Below, in pieces: positions 34,982 to 47,510 of a stretch of DNA of 64,000 nt. This DNA comes from Anagrus nilaparvatae. Taxonomy: Eukaryota; Arthropoda; Insecta; Hymenoptera; Mymaridae. The DNA is taken from positions 73,407,001-73,471,000 of the forward strand of contig JAKSXM010000007.1 of the NCBI GenBank assembly GCA_022575985.1, written 5' to 3'. Made by a program: the position numbers and the translations under genes. The notes beneath the pieces are model-generated. The model did no database searches and was not told the DNA's origin. It saw nothing but the letters and a program-made list of their open reading frames with translations. Position 1 is the first letter of the stretch. Each line of letters opens with the position of its first letter.

Positions 34982-35880
34982 AAACTTATGACCGGTTTGT
35001 GTAACTACACAACCAACGAGCATGGAACATGTTCACTATTAACAAAGAATATATATACTTACGTATAGAAAAACAGTTCTTATGTATTTTTTTTCATACT
35101 TATTCTTTGCTATTAACTAACACTGATAATAAAGTATCTATTCTGTTCATAATATCAATATTTATATCCAAGTATTTCTGCACTAAAGTTCTTTAGAGAC
35201 TTCTGCACCAATGATCCCTAGGTACTTCTGCACCAAAGGTCTTTAGGGACTTCTGCACCCTAGGTACTTCTGCACCAAAGGTCTTTAGGGACTTCTGCAT
35301 CATAGGTCCCTAGGTACTTCTGCACCAATGCTCCCTAGGTACTTCTGCACCAAAGGTCTTTAGAGACTTCTGCACCCTAGGTACTTCAGCACCAATGGTC
35401 CCTAGGTACTTCTGCACCAAAGGTCTTTAGGGACTTCTGCACCATAGGTCCCTAAGTACTTCTGCATCAAAGGTCTTTAGAGACTTCTGCACCCTAGGTA
35501 CTTCTGCTCAAAAGGTCTTTAGGGATTTCTGCACCAATGCTCCCTAAGTACTTCTGCACCAAAGGTCTTTAGAGACTTCTGCGCCATAGGTCCCTAGGTA
35601 CTTCTGCACCAATGCTCCCTAAGTACTTCTGCACCAAAGGTCCCTAAATCGAAAATATTCTAAGTCCCATTTGACCCCCCCCCCCTTAAAAAGGACAAAT
35701 TTGACCCCCCCCCTTAAAAAGGACATATTTGACCCCCCTCCTTAAAAAGGACAAATTTGACCCCCCCCCCTTAAAAAGGACATATTTGACACCCCCCCCC
35801 CCTTAAAAAGGACAAATTTGACCCCCCCCCCTTAATTTTCCAGTTCTGAAGTACCCCCTCCCTATAAACATGTTCCATGT
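34982..35880. repeat. Minisatellite-bearing repeat element, copy A
   Basis: Starts near CTTATGACCGGTTTGTGTA and CATGGAACATGTTC, ends near AAACATGTTCCATGTTAAT, so the edges carry an inverted CATGGAACATGTT motif. Inside are two tandem arrays: 35,165-35,645, units built on ACTTCTGCACC and GGTCTTTAGGGACTTCTGCACC; and 35,670-35,840, ~32-bp units of TTTGACCCCCCCC then TTAAAAAGGACA. A second copy lies at 50,906-51,556. Confidence 0.85.
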
Positions 35881-35999
35881 TAATATAAGTCAAATTAATT
35901 ATAAAATTTAAAAATTGAATTTAAAATTAGTAACAATAAGTAAATATATAGTTAATATAGTAAATATAAGTTAAAATCTTATGATTATAAAAACAGTTA

Positions 36000-38215
36000 T
36001 ATTAATACTGATTAATGAATTTTTGAATATGTTTAAGTTTAATGACTAAGCATACACAGCATCTGTGCTAATTCAATGCATCTTGTTCAGAGAGGTATAT
36101 TTTTATGCTTCTCTTAAATTGGGGAAATGATGTAGGTCGCGGTAGCAGGGTGGTAAATAAATCCATAAATTGACATATTTTATTTGGAAGGAATTTTTAC
36201 CAGAGTCAGTGACCATTGTGGTAATTTCAAGATCTTTTTGGGGTCCTCTGGTGGCTTTATCGCTTTGATAGGGCTTCAATAATGAAAGCGGCAGTGGAGG
36301 TTCCTTCATTCTTACTATTCTGTACATGATTAGAGCAGCAAAAAAGTGTTATTACTGAGCCATTTAAGCTTTTTCCTATATGGTTTTATGTGCTCGTCAC
36401 GTCTTAGTCCAAATATGTATCAAATACCTAGATTAGCTAGCCTTTGGAGTTTTGCACGTAGTTCAAGGGAGATGTCAGCATAGACTACTGTACAGTAATC
36501 AAGGTGAGGGATAACTAAGGACTCAACGAGCCTACGCACACTGATTCAGAAAAAAAAAAGCGGAAAAAAATTAGCTTCAAGCGAGGTTTTAATGAATTTT
36601 GATGCGGCTTGCGGCATTCAGTTCCTAAAAATGTGTATTCACCGAAAAATACGGCAAGAATTTCTGATTATTTGAATTTTCACCCCTTAAGTACTTAAAA
36701 CTACCCCTAAATAAGATTTTTTATATAACATTCATTTTTTGCAAAGTTTAGTTGTCAATCACTTTTATAACTTTTATAAACATTAAAAATTGTGAATTTT
36801 CATAAATTTAAAGTAGAAGAAAAAAAACTGACCCTACTAAAACCCAAAGTACCTCTGAAACTACCCTTAAAATTCTAAGGCTTATTTGCATGTTCAACTC
36901 AATTTCTTTGAGTAGTTTCAGAGGTACTTTGGGTTTTAATAGGGGCAGTTTTTATTCTTCTACTTTAAATTCATGAAAATTCACAATTTTTAATGTTTAT
37001 AAAAGTTTTAAAAGTGATTGGTAACTAATTTTTGCAAAAAATAAAAAAACTCTTATTTAGGGGTAGTTTTAAGTACTTAAGGGGTGAAAATTCAAATAAT
37101 CAGAAATTCTTGCCGTATTTTTCGGTGAATACACATTTTTAGGAACTGAATGCCGCAATCCGCATCAAAATTCATTAAAACCTCGCTTGAAGCTAATTTT
37201 TTGACGCTTTTTTTTTCTGAATCAGTGTGCTACGCCTTAGTAACTTGGATGTGCAGGATTTAATGAATCTTAACCCATAGAGGACTCTGTTCACTTTTTT
37301 GAAAATGTAGTTAACATGTTGTTTCCATGATAATGTATCGTCTAAGATTACCCCAAGACTAAGAACCTCATATACAAACGGAACCGTATCGCCTTTCCTA
37401 TTAATTGCTATATTACTGAAGTCTAGCTTTTTGAAGAGCCCTACCACATGAGGTGTACCAAATACAATAGCTTTTTGACGTTCATGGAAAGTACGTTAAG
37501 TTCAGCCCAAGCTGACTTTTTAAGAGCTGCATTTGAGAGAAGATGAATGCCTTCATGAATGTGCTCCAGTGGCACCTGTATATTATAAATCTGTAAGTCG
37601 TCCGCATATAGTATTCTTAAGGTGGTGTCATTTAATACTTGGTTTAAATCATTCATGTAAATAGAGAATAGAAGTGGACGGAGCCCTGAGGAACACCTAT
37701 GTTAGTGTTACGGGGTGCTGATGTAGATTGCTTGGAAGTAACACAGAGGGAGCGACCATTGAGATATGACCAGAACCACATAAGAGCAGATTTTGAGAAG
37801 CCAATATCTTGAAGTTTTGTTAGTAGTCTGGATGGGAATATATGATCAAAAGCCTTCGAGAAATCAAACTGCAGCAAAAAGTTAGCCAGTTTATTTTCTT
37901 TAGCCAGATGAATGTCATCTGTTAGTTTGAATAGGGCTGTCTGTGTGAAATGACGTTTTCTAAAACCTGCTTGAAATATGTCAAGGATTTTTGACTTTGT
38001 TAAAAAGCTAACCACCTGATCGTGAACCAACTTCTTTAGATAAAAAGCATAGTAGAGCGATGGGTCTAAAATCCGAGGGGGATGATGGAATTGAGACCTT
38101 TTTAAGGGCCAAGTTGTGCGATATTTTTCAAGCCTTAGGATAATTACCACTTTTTAACGATTCATTAAATAGGATGGACAATATTATGGGTATATCCATT
38201 ACTTTTCATACAATA
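36000..38215 (-). mobile_element. Jockey/CR1-like LINE, RT with nested insertion
   Basis: Minus-strand LINE. At 37,653-38,150: QVVSFLTKSKILDIFQAGFRK, FLLQFDFSKAFDHI (first catalytic Asp) and NIGVPQGS; at 37,441-37,656 after a frameshift: TTLRILYADDLQIY (catalytic Asp pair); at 37,193-37,447: EVLSLGVILDDTLSWKQHV. The 3' part continues at 36,060-36,530 (LVIPHLDYCTVVY, the usual C-terminal motif). The element is split by a foldback insertion at 36,537-37,229 and has several frameshifts; no endonuclease part remains. Confidence 0.85.
36537..37229. mobile_element. Foldback (palindromic) element nested in the LINE
   Basis: 693 bp that is almost entirely one inverted repeat: begins CACACTGATTCAG and ends CTGAATCAGTGTG, with arms matching inward to about 36,880. 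Flanked by a CTACG duplication (36,532-36,536; 37,230-37,234), and LINE sequence is continuous across it, which shows it inserted after the LINE. Confidence 0.88.
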
Positions 38216-38778
38216 GTAGGCGTGCAAATGTCCCCGAGATTGGACTCAAAATTTTAGATAATGTTTAAGATCTAGAACAATAAGAGGCCATGTTATATAG
38301 TATTATTTATATATTACATTTATATATCACTATTATTACATGTTTAGCATCAAGATGTTAAAAAAAATGGCCCATTTTAGCCTATTTTTGAATTTTGGCC
38401 TTTTTCGTATTATTCAGTCAAATTACTTTCGGTTGGTCGCATTTTTCTGATTTTTTGTGGTGGTAAAAAATATAAAATGACTGAAAACAATGAACCTAGA
38501 ACCTTAAAAACTGGCATGCATGATAAAAAGTTATTTTTATTTCGAAAAAATTTTTTTAAAATCATCGTATTAGCATTAAATATAAAAAAAATTATGTTTT
38601 ATTTTAAAATTAAAAGATAATAAAATGTAATGAATGCAAAATATAATAAAGTTATTATGAATTTTAGTTGCATATTCAAAATAAGCAATAAAAATAAATT
38701 TAATATCCAACTAAAAATATATATAAGCATAAAAGTTAAGAAAAATAAATTTAGTTTGCATGAATTTTTCCTTGCAAA
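38216..38778. other. Intergenic, 5' flank of OBP gene
   Basis: AT-rich. TATATATAAG near 38,717 lies ~55 bp before the ATG at 38,779 and may be the TATA element. Nothing else seen. Confidence 0.45.
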
Positions 38779-40036
38779 ATGAATTTAATCATTATATTGG
38801 TTGTAACATTATTGGTGATTACCAAAGTTCGTATTTTTTTTTATACTATTAATTTTTAATCACTTTTAGCAAATAAATAAATAATTATAAAAACTTGTAG
38901 AATTTTATTTATGGTGTGCCAATTGTATGTGGTATTTTTAATGAGGCAAATAAATGTTTAAAAGAAGAGAATCTAACACTGGAAGATGTAGCATTAACAC
39001 AATTCAACGAAAGTAGATTGAATTGTATATTTCTTTGCGGAATGCAGCGTTTAAATGTTGTAAGTTACTTTTCCATAAAAATACGATTACATTTAAAAAG
39101 TCGCAAATGATCTGATAGAACTGCTTTTGAAAGTATCAAAAAGTTTATTGATAAATACTTGAAATGGGATCTATGAATTCTTGTTTTTTTCTTTTCAAAA
39201 TGTAAAACGTAGCGTAGACTTAATTTTTTAAAATCAGCCTGTTGCATCTTTATTAAACTTTTGTTTTCTTAGTTTATGAAATATAACTTTAAAACAGGAT
39301 TTACAATTTTGCTCGCATTGTTGTTAATTAATAAAGTTACTAAATAATTTTTGAGAAATCAAAAAAAATTTTATTCTTTTCAACATTAAGGAATTATTTA
39401 TGTAAAAAATAGTAATTTAAGTATCCTGTAGCCAGGAAAATTTTAGATTTTCCACATATTCTACTCTAAAATATTAATAAAATATAAATAACACATTATA
39501 ATAACACTAGATGTATTAAAAAATGTGTAGCATCCCATTGGTATAGGAAGGGTTAAAATCTGATTAATTTATTGGTATTTTCCGCAATTTTTTATTAACA
39601 TTTAATGGAAAAGTACTTTAATTCTTAGGCTGATAATAATGGGGTCGTAAATGTGTCAAGAGCATTAAAATTAAGCCCTGATATTTATCAAAATTTAATA
39701 CCAGATAATCAAGAGGAAATACAAAACGTTTGCGAAAAAAAAGGTGAGTTTTGAACTAGTTAATTGAATTGCTCAATTTATTTGGTAATATTGGTCAATT
39801 AATAAATTTTTATTATTCCAGTTCAAAATTTAAATATATGTGAAACTTGCTTTAAAATGAGTAAGTGTATAAATATTGAAGCTAAGAAGAGAAAAATTAT
39901 TAACGAGCAACCGAGCGAGGAACAGAATTGGCCGTTGTGTTTGGATTTAATTAAAAAATACCAAGATGATATTGGATTTGATACAAAAACTGTCACCGAC
40001 TTTAATGATTTAATAAATACAAGTAGAGTTCAATAG
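38779..40036 (+). CDS. Odorant-binding protein (PBP/GOBP family), intact
   Basis: Four exons: 38,779-38,826, 38,901-39,059, 39,629-39,743, 39,822-40,036, all GT-AG, total 178 residues. Exon 1 is a signal peptide (MNLIILVVTLLVITK). The mature protein has the six-Cys OBP pattern: C2-x3-C3 seen as CIFLC, ~41 residues to C4 (NVC), x9 to C5, x8 to C6 (CETCFKMSKC), plus three extra Cys. OBPs are small soluble carriers that bind odorants or other hydrophobic ligands in sensillar lymph or other secretions. The C-terminal tail after C6 is long (~54 residues) and charged. The gene heads a cluster with copies at 40.6-44.0 kb, 47.5-48.2 kb and 49.6-50.2 kb that share the exon plan. Confidence 0.88.
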
Positions 40037-40094
40037 CTTTAGTTCCAAAAAATTTACGTTTATTGAGATGCAAGCAATTCCAAAAAAATGAATG

Positions 40095-40165
40095 TACCAG
40101 ATCGCACCTTAATTAGCATCCAAGGCGAAGCCGAGGACGGTAAATTGCGATATGGGGTATTCTTT
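40095..40165 (-). repeat. Structured dispersed repeat, copy 1
   Basis: ~70 bp shared with 52,145-52,230 (there on the plus strand). Bounded by ATCGCA...TGCGAT, with an inner TTACC/GGTAA-type pair and a TCGGCTTCGCCTTGGA core; could form a hairpin. GC-rich compared with its surroundings. Confidence 0.65.
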
Positions 40166-40782
40166 TTTTGCTCCCATGGATAAAACACAATTTTCCTTCT
40201 CATAGTGGAAAAAGTTTTTTTTTTAATTGTGTCGTGGGACAAAAAAAGTGTTTTTGACCCGCTAGTAAGAAATTTTCTTTCAAAAATTTCCAAACTTTTC
40301 GTTTTTAGATCGGTCAATATTACAAGTATCTATGCTTGATAATAAAATAACGTATAAAACTTAAATCTATTTTATGCGTTATTAAAATTTTGTCAATTTA
40401 TAGCTTCTCAATAATATTGTAAAAATTACAAATAATAAAGTGTAAATTAATTAATAAAATACAGCTACATTATTTTTAATGACACTAAATTACTAAAATC
40501 CTTCCTTTTTGTTTTTAAATAAAATGATTTTAATAGTTTTGCTAAAAATAATAAAATTAAATTACATAATATGAAGGACATCAGTAGATTACATTGAGCA
40601 TAAAAAATTTAAGTAAAAAACAGCTGGTTGTTTTTTATAACACAAAATGAATTAATTATTAATATTTGCTGTAGTTTTATTAATAACTTTTGTAAGTATA
40701 ATTATTATTATTCAGAATTCATTTTTATAAGTTCAACATAAAATTTCAAATTTCACTTTCTGCTGAGCCGTGAATAGTATAG

Positions 40783-43020
40783 AATAGAATAGTTCTTTAT
40801 TTGTTAAAATAACGAAATTGTATGTACACATTTTATAGCAGGCTTTTACATATGTAGAGTAAATATAAAGTAAGTATATCAATTAAATAACAAATATAAA
40901 ATAAAATTTAAACAGCTCTTTATTGCGTGAAGTATTCCTGGCATTATCTTTAGGCAGATGTTTAATAAAGTGATTTGTTAAATAAGGAGACTGTTGTAAA
41001 CGTAAGATTTTATAGATAATTATGCCAGTAAAATATAGCCTGAGCGATTCAATGCAAAGCCAGTAGAGTTTTTCCTGTACGGAGTGATATGCTCATCCCT
41101 TCTAACACCAAATATGTACCTTAGCCCAGAATTACTTTAGCGTTGGAGTCTAGATTTCAGTGTTATGCTCACATCTAGATAGACTGTATTACAGTAATCT
41201 AGATGTGGAGTAATGAGTGCCTGTACAAGTTTTATGCGTAAGTCCTGAAGGTGCAATGTCTTATGAACCAGAGGGAATATAAAGTCCTATTTACTTTGTT
41301 TTCAATCGATTTTAATTGAAAAGTCCATGACAGTTTACTATCTAGAATTACACCTAAGCTTTTGACTTTGTCAGAGAATAGAATTTTCGTGTCTTCATCT
41401 AGATCAATTTCAATCTTCAACGCATTAAGGCATTAAACAAATGTCAGTGTACTAAAATAAGTAGCCATAGTCTTTTTGTGATTTAGACGTAGTGAAACGC
41501 TATTAGCCCAGATTGATACCTTATCATCAATTAGTTTGAGAGTTGCTATTGCTGCATTTACATCTTCAGGAGGAGCTTGTATATATACCTGAAGATCATC
41601 AGCGTAGAGCAAATGAAAGACTCCCATAGGGAGATGTGTTTTTAGATCATTGATGTATAATCAGAAAAACAAAGGGCTAAGCACTGACCCTTGAGGAACA
41701 CCAAGATTTGTGCCAAGTACGTCTGAGCAAGATTTTTTGAAAACAACCTGGAGCTGCCTATCTTAAAGATAGGATTTTATCCACAGTAAGGCCGTCCAAT
41801 AGAGTCAAATGCCTTACTGAAATCAAACTGAAGCAAAAACGTTACTAGACTGTTCTCCGTACCGCGTCTAATATCCATGAGTTATATAAGTGCAGTTTCA
41901 GTACTGCTAAATTGTCTAAAACCCGTTTGAAGGGGATTGAGTAAATTGCTGTTTTTTAAGAATGATGTGATCTGGTCATGAGCTAGCTTCTCTATGACTT
42001 TAGATAATAAACATAGGATCGCAATAGATCTAAAGTTAGAAGTAGATGAGGGAGTAGATGTTTTTTTGATCGCAACAAAAAGAGTTTTTTTCCACGACTC
42101 AGGGAAAACTCCACCTCTCAGAGAAGTATTGAATAGCTTAATTAATAAGGGACCTAAAGTTGGCAGTGATTTAGCAATAATTCTTTGAGGAATGTCATCA
42201 TCCATAGTAGCTTGTGTGCTGAAATGTTCTACAGCCAAAGCCATATCATTAACAGATACTTCAGTGAACTTGAACCCTTTATCTAGAGCTTCTGATATTA
42301 ACTTTTCCATAGTATCAAGATTTTCAGTGGAAGATGTAGAAACACTTGCAAAGTAAGCATTGAGGTTATTTAAAGAGAAACTATGTAGGTCACTTTTAGG
42401 AGTAGGTAAGAGACCTAAATGCCTTAATTCACGCCATATATCCTGGTTGTTATTTAAGGCGTTATCAATATGCTCTTGTAAAAATGAGCTGCGAGCAAGT
42501 TCTGAGAGTTGTTTGTGTTTGTTCGATAGGGAAATGAGTACATTGAGCAAGACAGTATTCTTTGATCTAGTGTAACGAAGTTCAGTTGCCTTGCGCTTAC
42601 TGATCAATAGTTGGATTTCCTCAGTCATCCAAGGAGGCAAATTTTTCATGGGAGTATAGGTTTTCAGAGAAGCTAGGTGGTCAATTGCTTTCAAGATATT
42701 GGAGTTCGTGCAATCAAGTGCTGGCTTAATTTTATGGTTAGGGACAAGAAGAGAGATCCAATCACAGTCAGTCAGTAACTCATTGATGCTCTCCGGTGAT
42801 ATATTCTTTCTGAATGTAAAGCTTTCCATAAAAGACTTAGATATTAACAAATCTATTTCCACATCAATGAGGTTTGTGACTGGTGTAAAAATTTGGAATT
42901 GAGTTGTCATAGGACACAATCTTGTCATTCTTGTCAACAAACATAATCCATGTGTTAGAATCACTTAAACCTGGAGGACGATTAGTTACATCATGTTGTA
43001 CAATCTGAATATATATAGTA
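40783..43020 (-). mobile_element. Jockey/CR1-like LINE inserted in the OBP pseudogene
   Basis: Longest LINE in the window. 41,882-42,964 holds the endonuclease-RT linker and RT start: LPPWMTEEIQLLISKRKA, DIWRELRHLGLLP, FPESWKKTLFVAIKK, FRSIAILCLLSKVIEKLAHD, LLNPLQTGFRQFSSTE. After frameshifts come YADDLQVYIQ (41,433-41,627) and SLGVILDSKLSW (41,232-41,420). The endonuclease is almost gone: RPPG is followed directly by DSNTWIMFVDKND. The 3' end is AATAAAGAAC followed by short TATTC repeats at ~40,783-40,800, as in CR1-like tails. Confidence 0.85.
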
Positions 43021-43282
43021 TTAAAACAGTAGCATCCAAATTTTTGAAAAATAAAAATCAAACTTTAAAAGCTATGGAGAAAAGTAAATTAACCAAACCC
43101 GAAATTAACTGCGTTTTTTTACTGTAGCCGCTTAAATATTGTATTTTAACGCTGTAAAAAAATAAACTTATTTGATTGAATTAAATTTTAAAAAGACTAA
43201 AAATTAAGTAACCTATTTTTTTACTTTAGACTGACAAAGAAGGTTTTGTTAAAGTATCGAAATTATTTAAATTAATGCCTTA

Positions 43283-43745
43283 GCTAACAAAAAAACCATA
43301 GCAATGTTAAACAGAATAAGATCTGGTCATATACAACATTAAGAAATCATCTTTTTAAATTTTGAATAGTAAATGACTTTTTAACTTTTGAATGTGGCCA
43401 AGAAGAATTTATTGAGCATATATTTTAGAATTGTCGAAGATTAACTAAGCAAAGACAAAGAAATTAATCAATATTTTAAAAATATTTCTCGGTTTAGGAG
43501 CTTACAGCGTTGAAGAAATCCATCTATTTTTAGTGAAAAAATTTATAGACTCCATTGAACTTTAAATTATAAGTAAAGCATATTATAGTAAATTTATTTT
43601 AATTTTATATTTTTATATAAATAATGATGATTAATCATAATTTTAAATTTTATCACCATAATATGGAATAATAGAAAACTGTAACATCAAGTGTAAAAAT
43701 GGTTGTATGGGCTAGTACCCAAACCTTATGCATTTTTTTTATCTC
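43283..43745 (+). mobile_element. LINE C-terminal scrap inside OBP pseudogene exon 3
   Basis: Reads, with stops, like the last part of a LINE/RNase-H-region protein: LNRIRSGH, then a CGQEEFIEHIFWNC-like zinc-knuckle motif (C..C.E...H....C). It separates the two halves of OBP exon 3 and has no counterpart in the intact genes. Confidence 0.5.
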
Positions 43746-43972
43746 TCAGTTGAAAGAACATAAAAAAAATATCAAGAAGAAATCCAAAATATTTATGAAA
43801 AAAAGTTAATATTTTAAATACTCTTATTTTACATTCAATGTCAAGTTTTGCATAATTTAAAGAAACTTCAGATAAATGTGACACAGTAAGCAAGATCGTA
43901 GATTGTACTGTCGAAGAAGGTAATAATATAGAAAAATTTTTCAACAAGAAACGGGCGATAAGTATTGTCTAG

Positions 43973-46900
43973 AGGATTTATTATTTTTACAATGTTTAAG
44001 ATAACTAAAAGTCAGAGACCCAATTTTAAGATTTTTAAAAACCCTATTTTTAGAACTATGTTTGAAGAGTAATTTAATCTAAAACGATACTATAGGAAAT
44101 GGAGCCAGTAAACAGTTTTTGAAAACTTGGAGCACATAAAAAATTTTCGAGACCTAAAAAACCCATTTTCATCAAAAATTACAAAGTTTGCCAGCAATTT
44201 AAAAATAGGATATTTTGACTTAAAAATGGGCATTAGGTTTATTGACTATCATAGTTAGGGATTTGGTGGTAAAAAATTGCGGTTGAAGGTACTTAAAAAT
44301 AGACCTTCGCAAAAGAAAAAATAAGACTAACTAAGAGGTTTTTTCTGTGTCATTTAGAAGATAGCCTTTTTAGAGTTTTTACTCTTATTAGATTGGCCCT
44401 GGGTTTCTTAGTTCAAAAGGCCCATTGGAATAAAGAAGGGTAGTTAACATGTTTTTTCAACATAATAAACTGATTTCCATTTGTTTGGTTTTCCAAATGT
44501 ACTGGGCTCTTATTTGTTTGAACCAATAAAAGGTCCTTTTTAAAAAAATTATTTTTTTTATCTCTATTGTCTATTCATATCTTGAAAAAATTCATTAGCC
44601 ACGAACAGGTTTTTTCACCAAAGACAAGTGCTTTTTTTTAAATCTTTCATACCCAATATATTATATTTACCAATTAAGCTTAAAATGTTGAAAAGGACTT
44701 TATAACGAGGTGCGTGCATTGTAAGCGATTTAGCCAATATACAAGTTTAACAAGTTAGTGATTTTACTTTAACTATTGACCATACGTAGTAATATATTGT
44801 ACATCAGTTATTAGAATTCCTATTGCTACAAAAAAGCTGATTCTTTACATTTGAATCTAAAAAATATATATTAAATTTATTTATAAAAATTTTATATATA
44901 CATTTTTGTAAATTCGAGAGTATGTATGCAAGTAGTAAATTCATGTAAGAACAACGTAAGAACGAAATTTTCAATTCGACAGATTTTCCGTAGTTGTAAA
45001 ATTTTTTATTTTTAAAATATGTTTTCCATTATCATTTTTATCGTTGCTGCTAAGGCTACTAAATTATATAAAAGATAAACTTATCTAATAATTATTAATT
45101 ATGTGATTTAAATTAATTAACTTAAATTATAAGAATTTTCTAAATATCAGCAAATTTTTTCCGAGCTATGGCATTTTTTTTTGTAATAATGTAGACTGAC
45201 AAAAAAAACACTATTTTAATACCTATAAGGAATAAAATTTTGTTAAAAAGTAAATTTTTAGTCTGTTCACAAACCCTTGTAACTTTTTTTTTAAATAAAA
45301 TAAGTATACCAAAAATTTAGCATAAGCAATTTCAATGAAAAATATTTTTTAAGGAAAATAATGTTAAATATAAATTTTCTATTTACGTATAGTTTTAACT
45401 CGTAAACTAATATAATATACGTAAACTTTAGGAATATACATTTTCACATGTGGTCGCGTTGCTATACTTTTACTTGCTTAGAAACATTAGTAGCATAGAC
45501 ACCGAGTATGAGATCCCTTTGTAAGTAAAATTGTTTAAAACAGTTGAGACGACGACAACAACAACAACAACGAAGAAGTCGAGGAAGAAACTCAAGGTGT
45601 ATCGTTACTAACGCTCTCTTATTCCCATAATATAATGCTTTTGAACATAGAGAAAAGGTTAAAAGGGTACTGACTTTAAAGGGGGTTAAAATTTGCTCTT
45701 AGCCGCGCTAATGCCTCGAGAGGGAGTGTTAATTAATAATTGCAAGAAGACTACGTGTGTGCCTTGTCTTTTCTAACCTCAAGTAAGACGAAGATAGAAA
45801 TTTCTGTATAAAGTCTAAAATTACCATCACGTGTGACATATAAGCACTTGGGTGTTATAATAGAAGCTTACACTTTTTTTCTTTTCTTAATAAAGCCTTT
45901 AAGCTTGCTTTTGACTTTTAACAAAGTCTTTTTTAGAAAAAATGAGGTTAATATTATTCTTTATTCTTTCACATTTTTTATTAAATTTATAAAATTTTAT
46001 TTTAAGCCAGATAGAAAAAAAATCTTTGCACAAATTTGTAACGAAATCAAGATAAGGTCACGTAATTATACACTTTTTTCTGTTTCGAAAAAAGCTTTGC
46101 TAAATCTATTATAAAAAGCTTCTTGAATAAAAAAAAATGTAGAAAAAAAGAAGAAAAAAAAATGTTAAAAGACGGTCAGACACACAAGGAAGGAAACAAG
46201 TGGTACATGAACATATTATATTGAAAGAAAGGTCGGTACGTTTTTTTGCCAAGAGCATTTTCGAAAGGGTTTTTCTCTATCCCTTCAACGCGTCCAAGCG
46301 TCTCTTTTTCTCTTATTCGATATATATAAGTGAAACGTGTTTTAAAAGAGTCGAAATGTTTCTGAGAAAACCAAGGGGTTGAAAGAGGATGGCATTAGCT
46401 GTCAGAGAGATAAATCGGCTCCAGCTTAATTAAATCTTCTTCCTCGCGCGTTTTCTCATTTATATTATACTGCACACCAGTCTTTTAAACGTGTACGTTT
46501 ATCCAAGACCGACACTATACCGCTACTGTGTTAGCTTTTAAACCGGACTCCCAATTCTTTCGAAGATATCAACCCTGATTTAAAACCTATTTTTTTAATT
46601 GTAAAAGGCGACTAATCCCTTACGTATATATAAAAACTCTAAGTTGCTGTACAGACAATTTTTTTTTCGTCAGGATGAAAGTTATACGTAAGCGAATCTT
46701 TAGTAAGCTTTTTTTTCGAAACTTTAAGAAGGGATAATGTTGATCGTGATCTCGTGGCATAGTCTTTTCCGATTTCAAACTTGCCTTTTTTCATTTTATT
46801 AAATTTGAATTCAGGATTTACATAAATGTACTTTGAGTAATCACTAGCTAATAATCTACTTGCTAAATTTAAGCTTTTAATAAGTTTCTGTCTTAAGTCA

Positions 46901-47215
46901 ACTAAATGAAATTCTTTTTTTCTTGTTAAACAAGCTAAAGTAAATCTTTTATTTTATAAAAAATTCTTTTGGAAATAATTTTACTTTATTAATTTTATGT
47001 ACTTTAAAAAGTTTTAATTAAACATTAAATTTAACAGTTATTGATTATAATTTTTATAGAACAAAAAATATACGAAAAACTTGTATAATTTTTTAACAGA
47101 GCATCAATTTTGGTTTATACCATTAGCGCCGAGGCGGAAAAAGTGTCACTAAATATCTATGAATTTTATTAATTTTGATTTTTCATCCGTATTTTTTCAC
47201 CAAACATCGCACTTC
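43973..47215. other. No gene seen
   Basis: AT-rich. Contains a CAA/CGA trinucleotide run near 45,550 and a patch of higher complexity at 45.4-46.6 kb. The open frames at 45,833-46,382 are Phe/Lys-rich and unsupported. Confidence 0.5.
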
Positions 47216-47217
47216 TA

Positions 47218-47510
47218 CACTGAAAAAAAAATCCGCTTGCGGCAAGCGGAATTTTTTTTCTCGTCAAACGATTGCAAATGACTTGAAACGTAAAGAAAAT
47301 TAAAAAAAAAATTTTTTCCCGCTTACTTGGGATATGCGTATTTCGGTATGACGAGATTTGAGAAAATTTTGGAAAAAGAAAAGAAAAAATGTTTTTTTTA
47401 AATTTTCTTTACGTTTCAAGTCATTTGCAATTGTTTGCAAAGAAAAAAAAATTCCGCTAGCCACAAGCGGAATTCCGCTTGCCGTAAGTGGGCGGATTTT
47501 TTTTTCAGTG
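47218..47510. mobile_element. MITE with CACTGAAAA ends and TA duplication
   Basis: Begins CACTGAAAAAAAAATCCGC, ends GGCGGATTTTTTTTTCAGTG, flanked by TA on both sides, as for Tc1/mariner-derived MITEs. Inside are inverted copies of TTTACGTTTCAAGTCATTTG. A shortened relative lies at 25,741-25,809. It abuts the last exon of the OBP pseudogene. Confidence 0.85.

Larger units (their letters stand above)
40647..43972 (+). pseudogene. Odorant-binding protein pseudogene, split by two retroelement pieces
   Basis: All four OBP exons can be traced. Exon 1 (40,647-40,691): signal peptide with a stop at codon 3, then LLIFAVVLLITTF and a GTAAGT donor. Exon 2 remnant (~43,026-43,141): FLKNKNQT, EINCVFLL, stop, with the CxxxC pair half lost. 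Exon 3 begins at 43,230 (TDKEGFVKVSKLFKLMP, stop), resumes at ~43,765 (YQEEIQNIYEKK, the C4 Cys changed to Tyr). Exon 4 (43,863-43,972): TSDKCDTVSKIVDC with the intact C5-x8-C6. A 2.2-kb LINE interrupts intron 1/exon 2 and a ~450-bp LINE scrap interrupts exon 3. Confidence 0.85.

Noticed and set aside
35165..35645. Regular short repeats that might suggest a CRISPR array
   Set aside because: Units are directly adjacent without unique spacers, and the DNA is eukaryotic.
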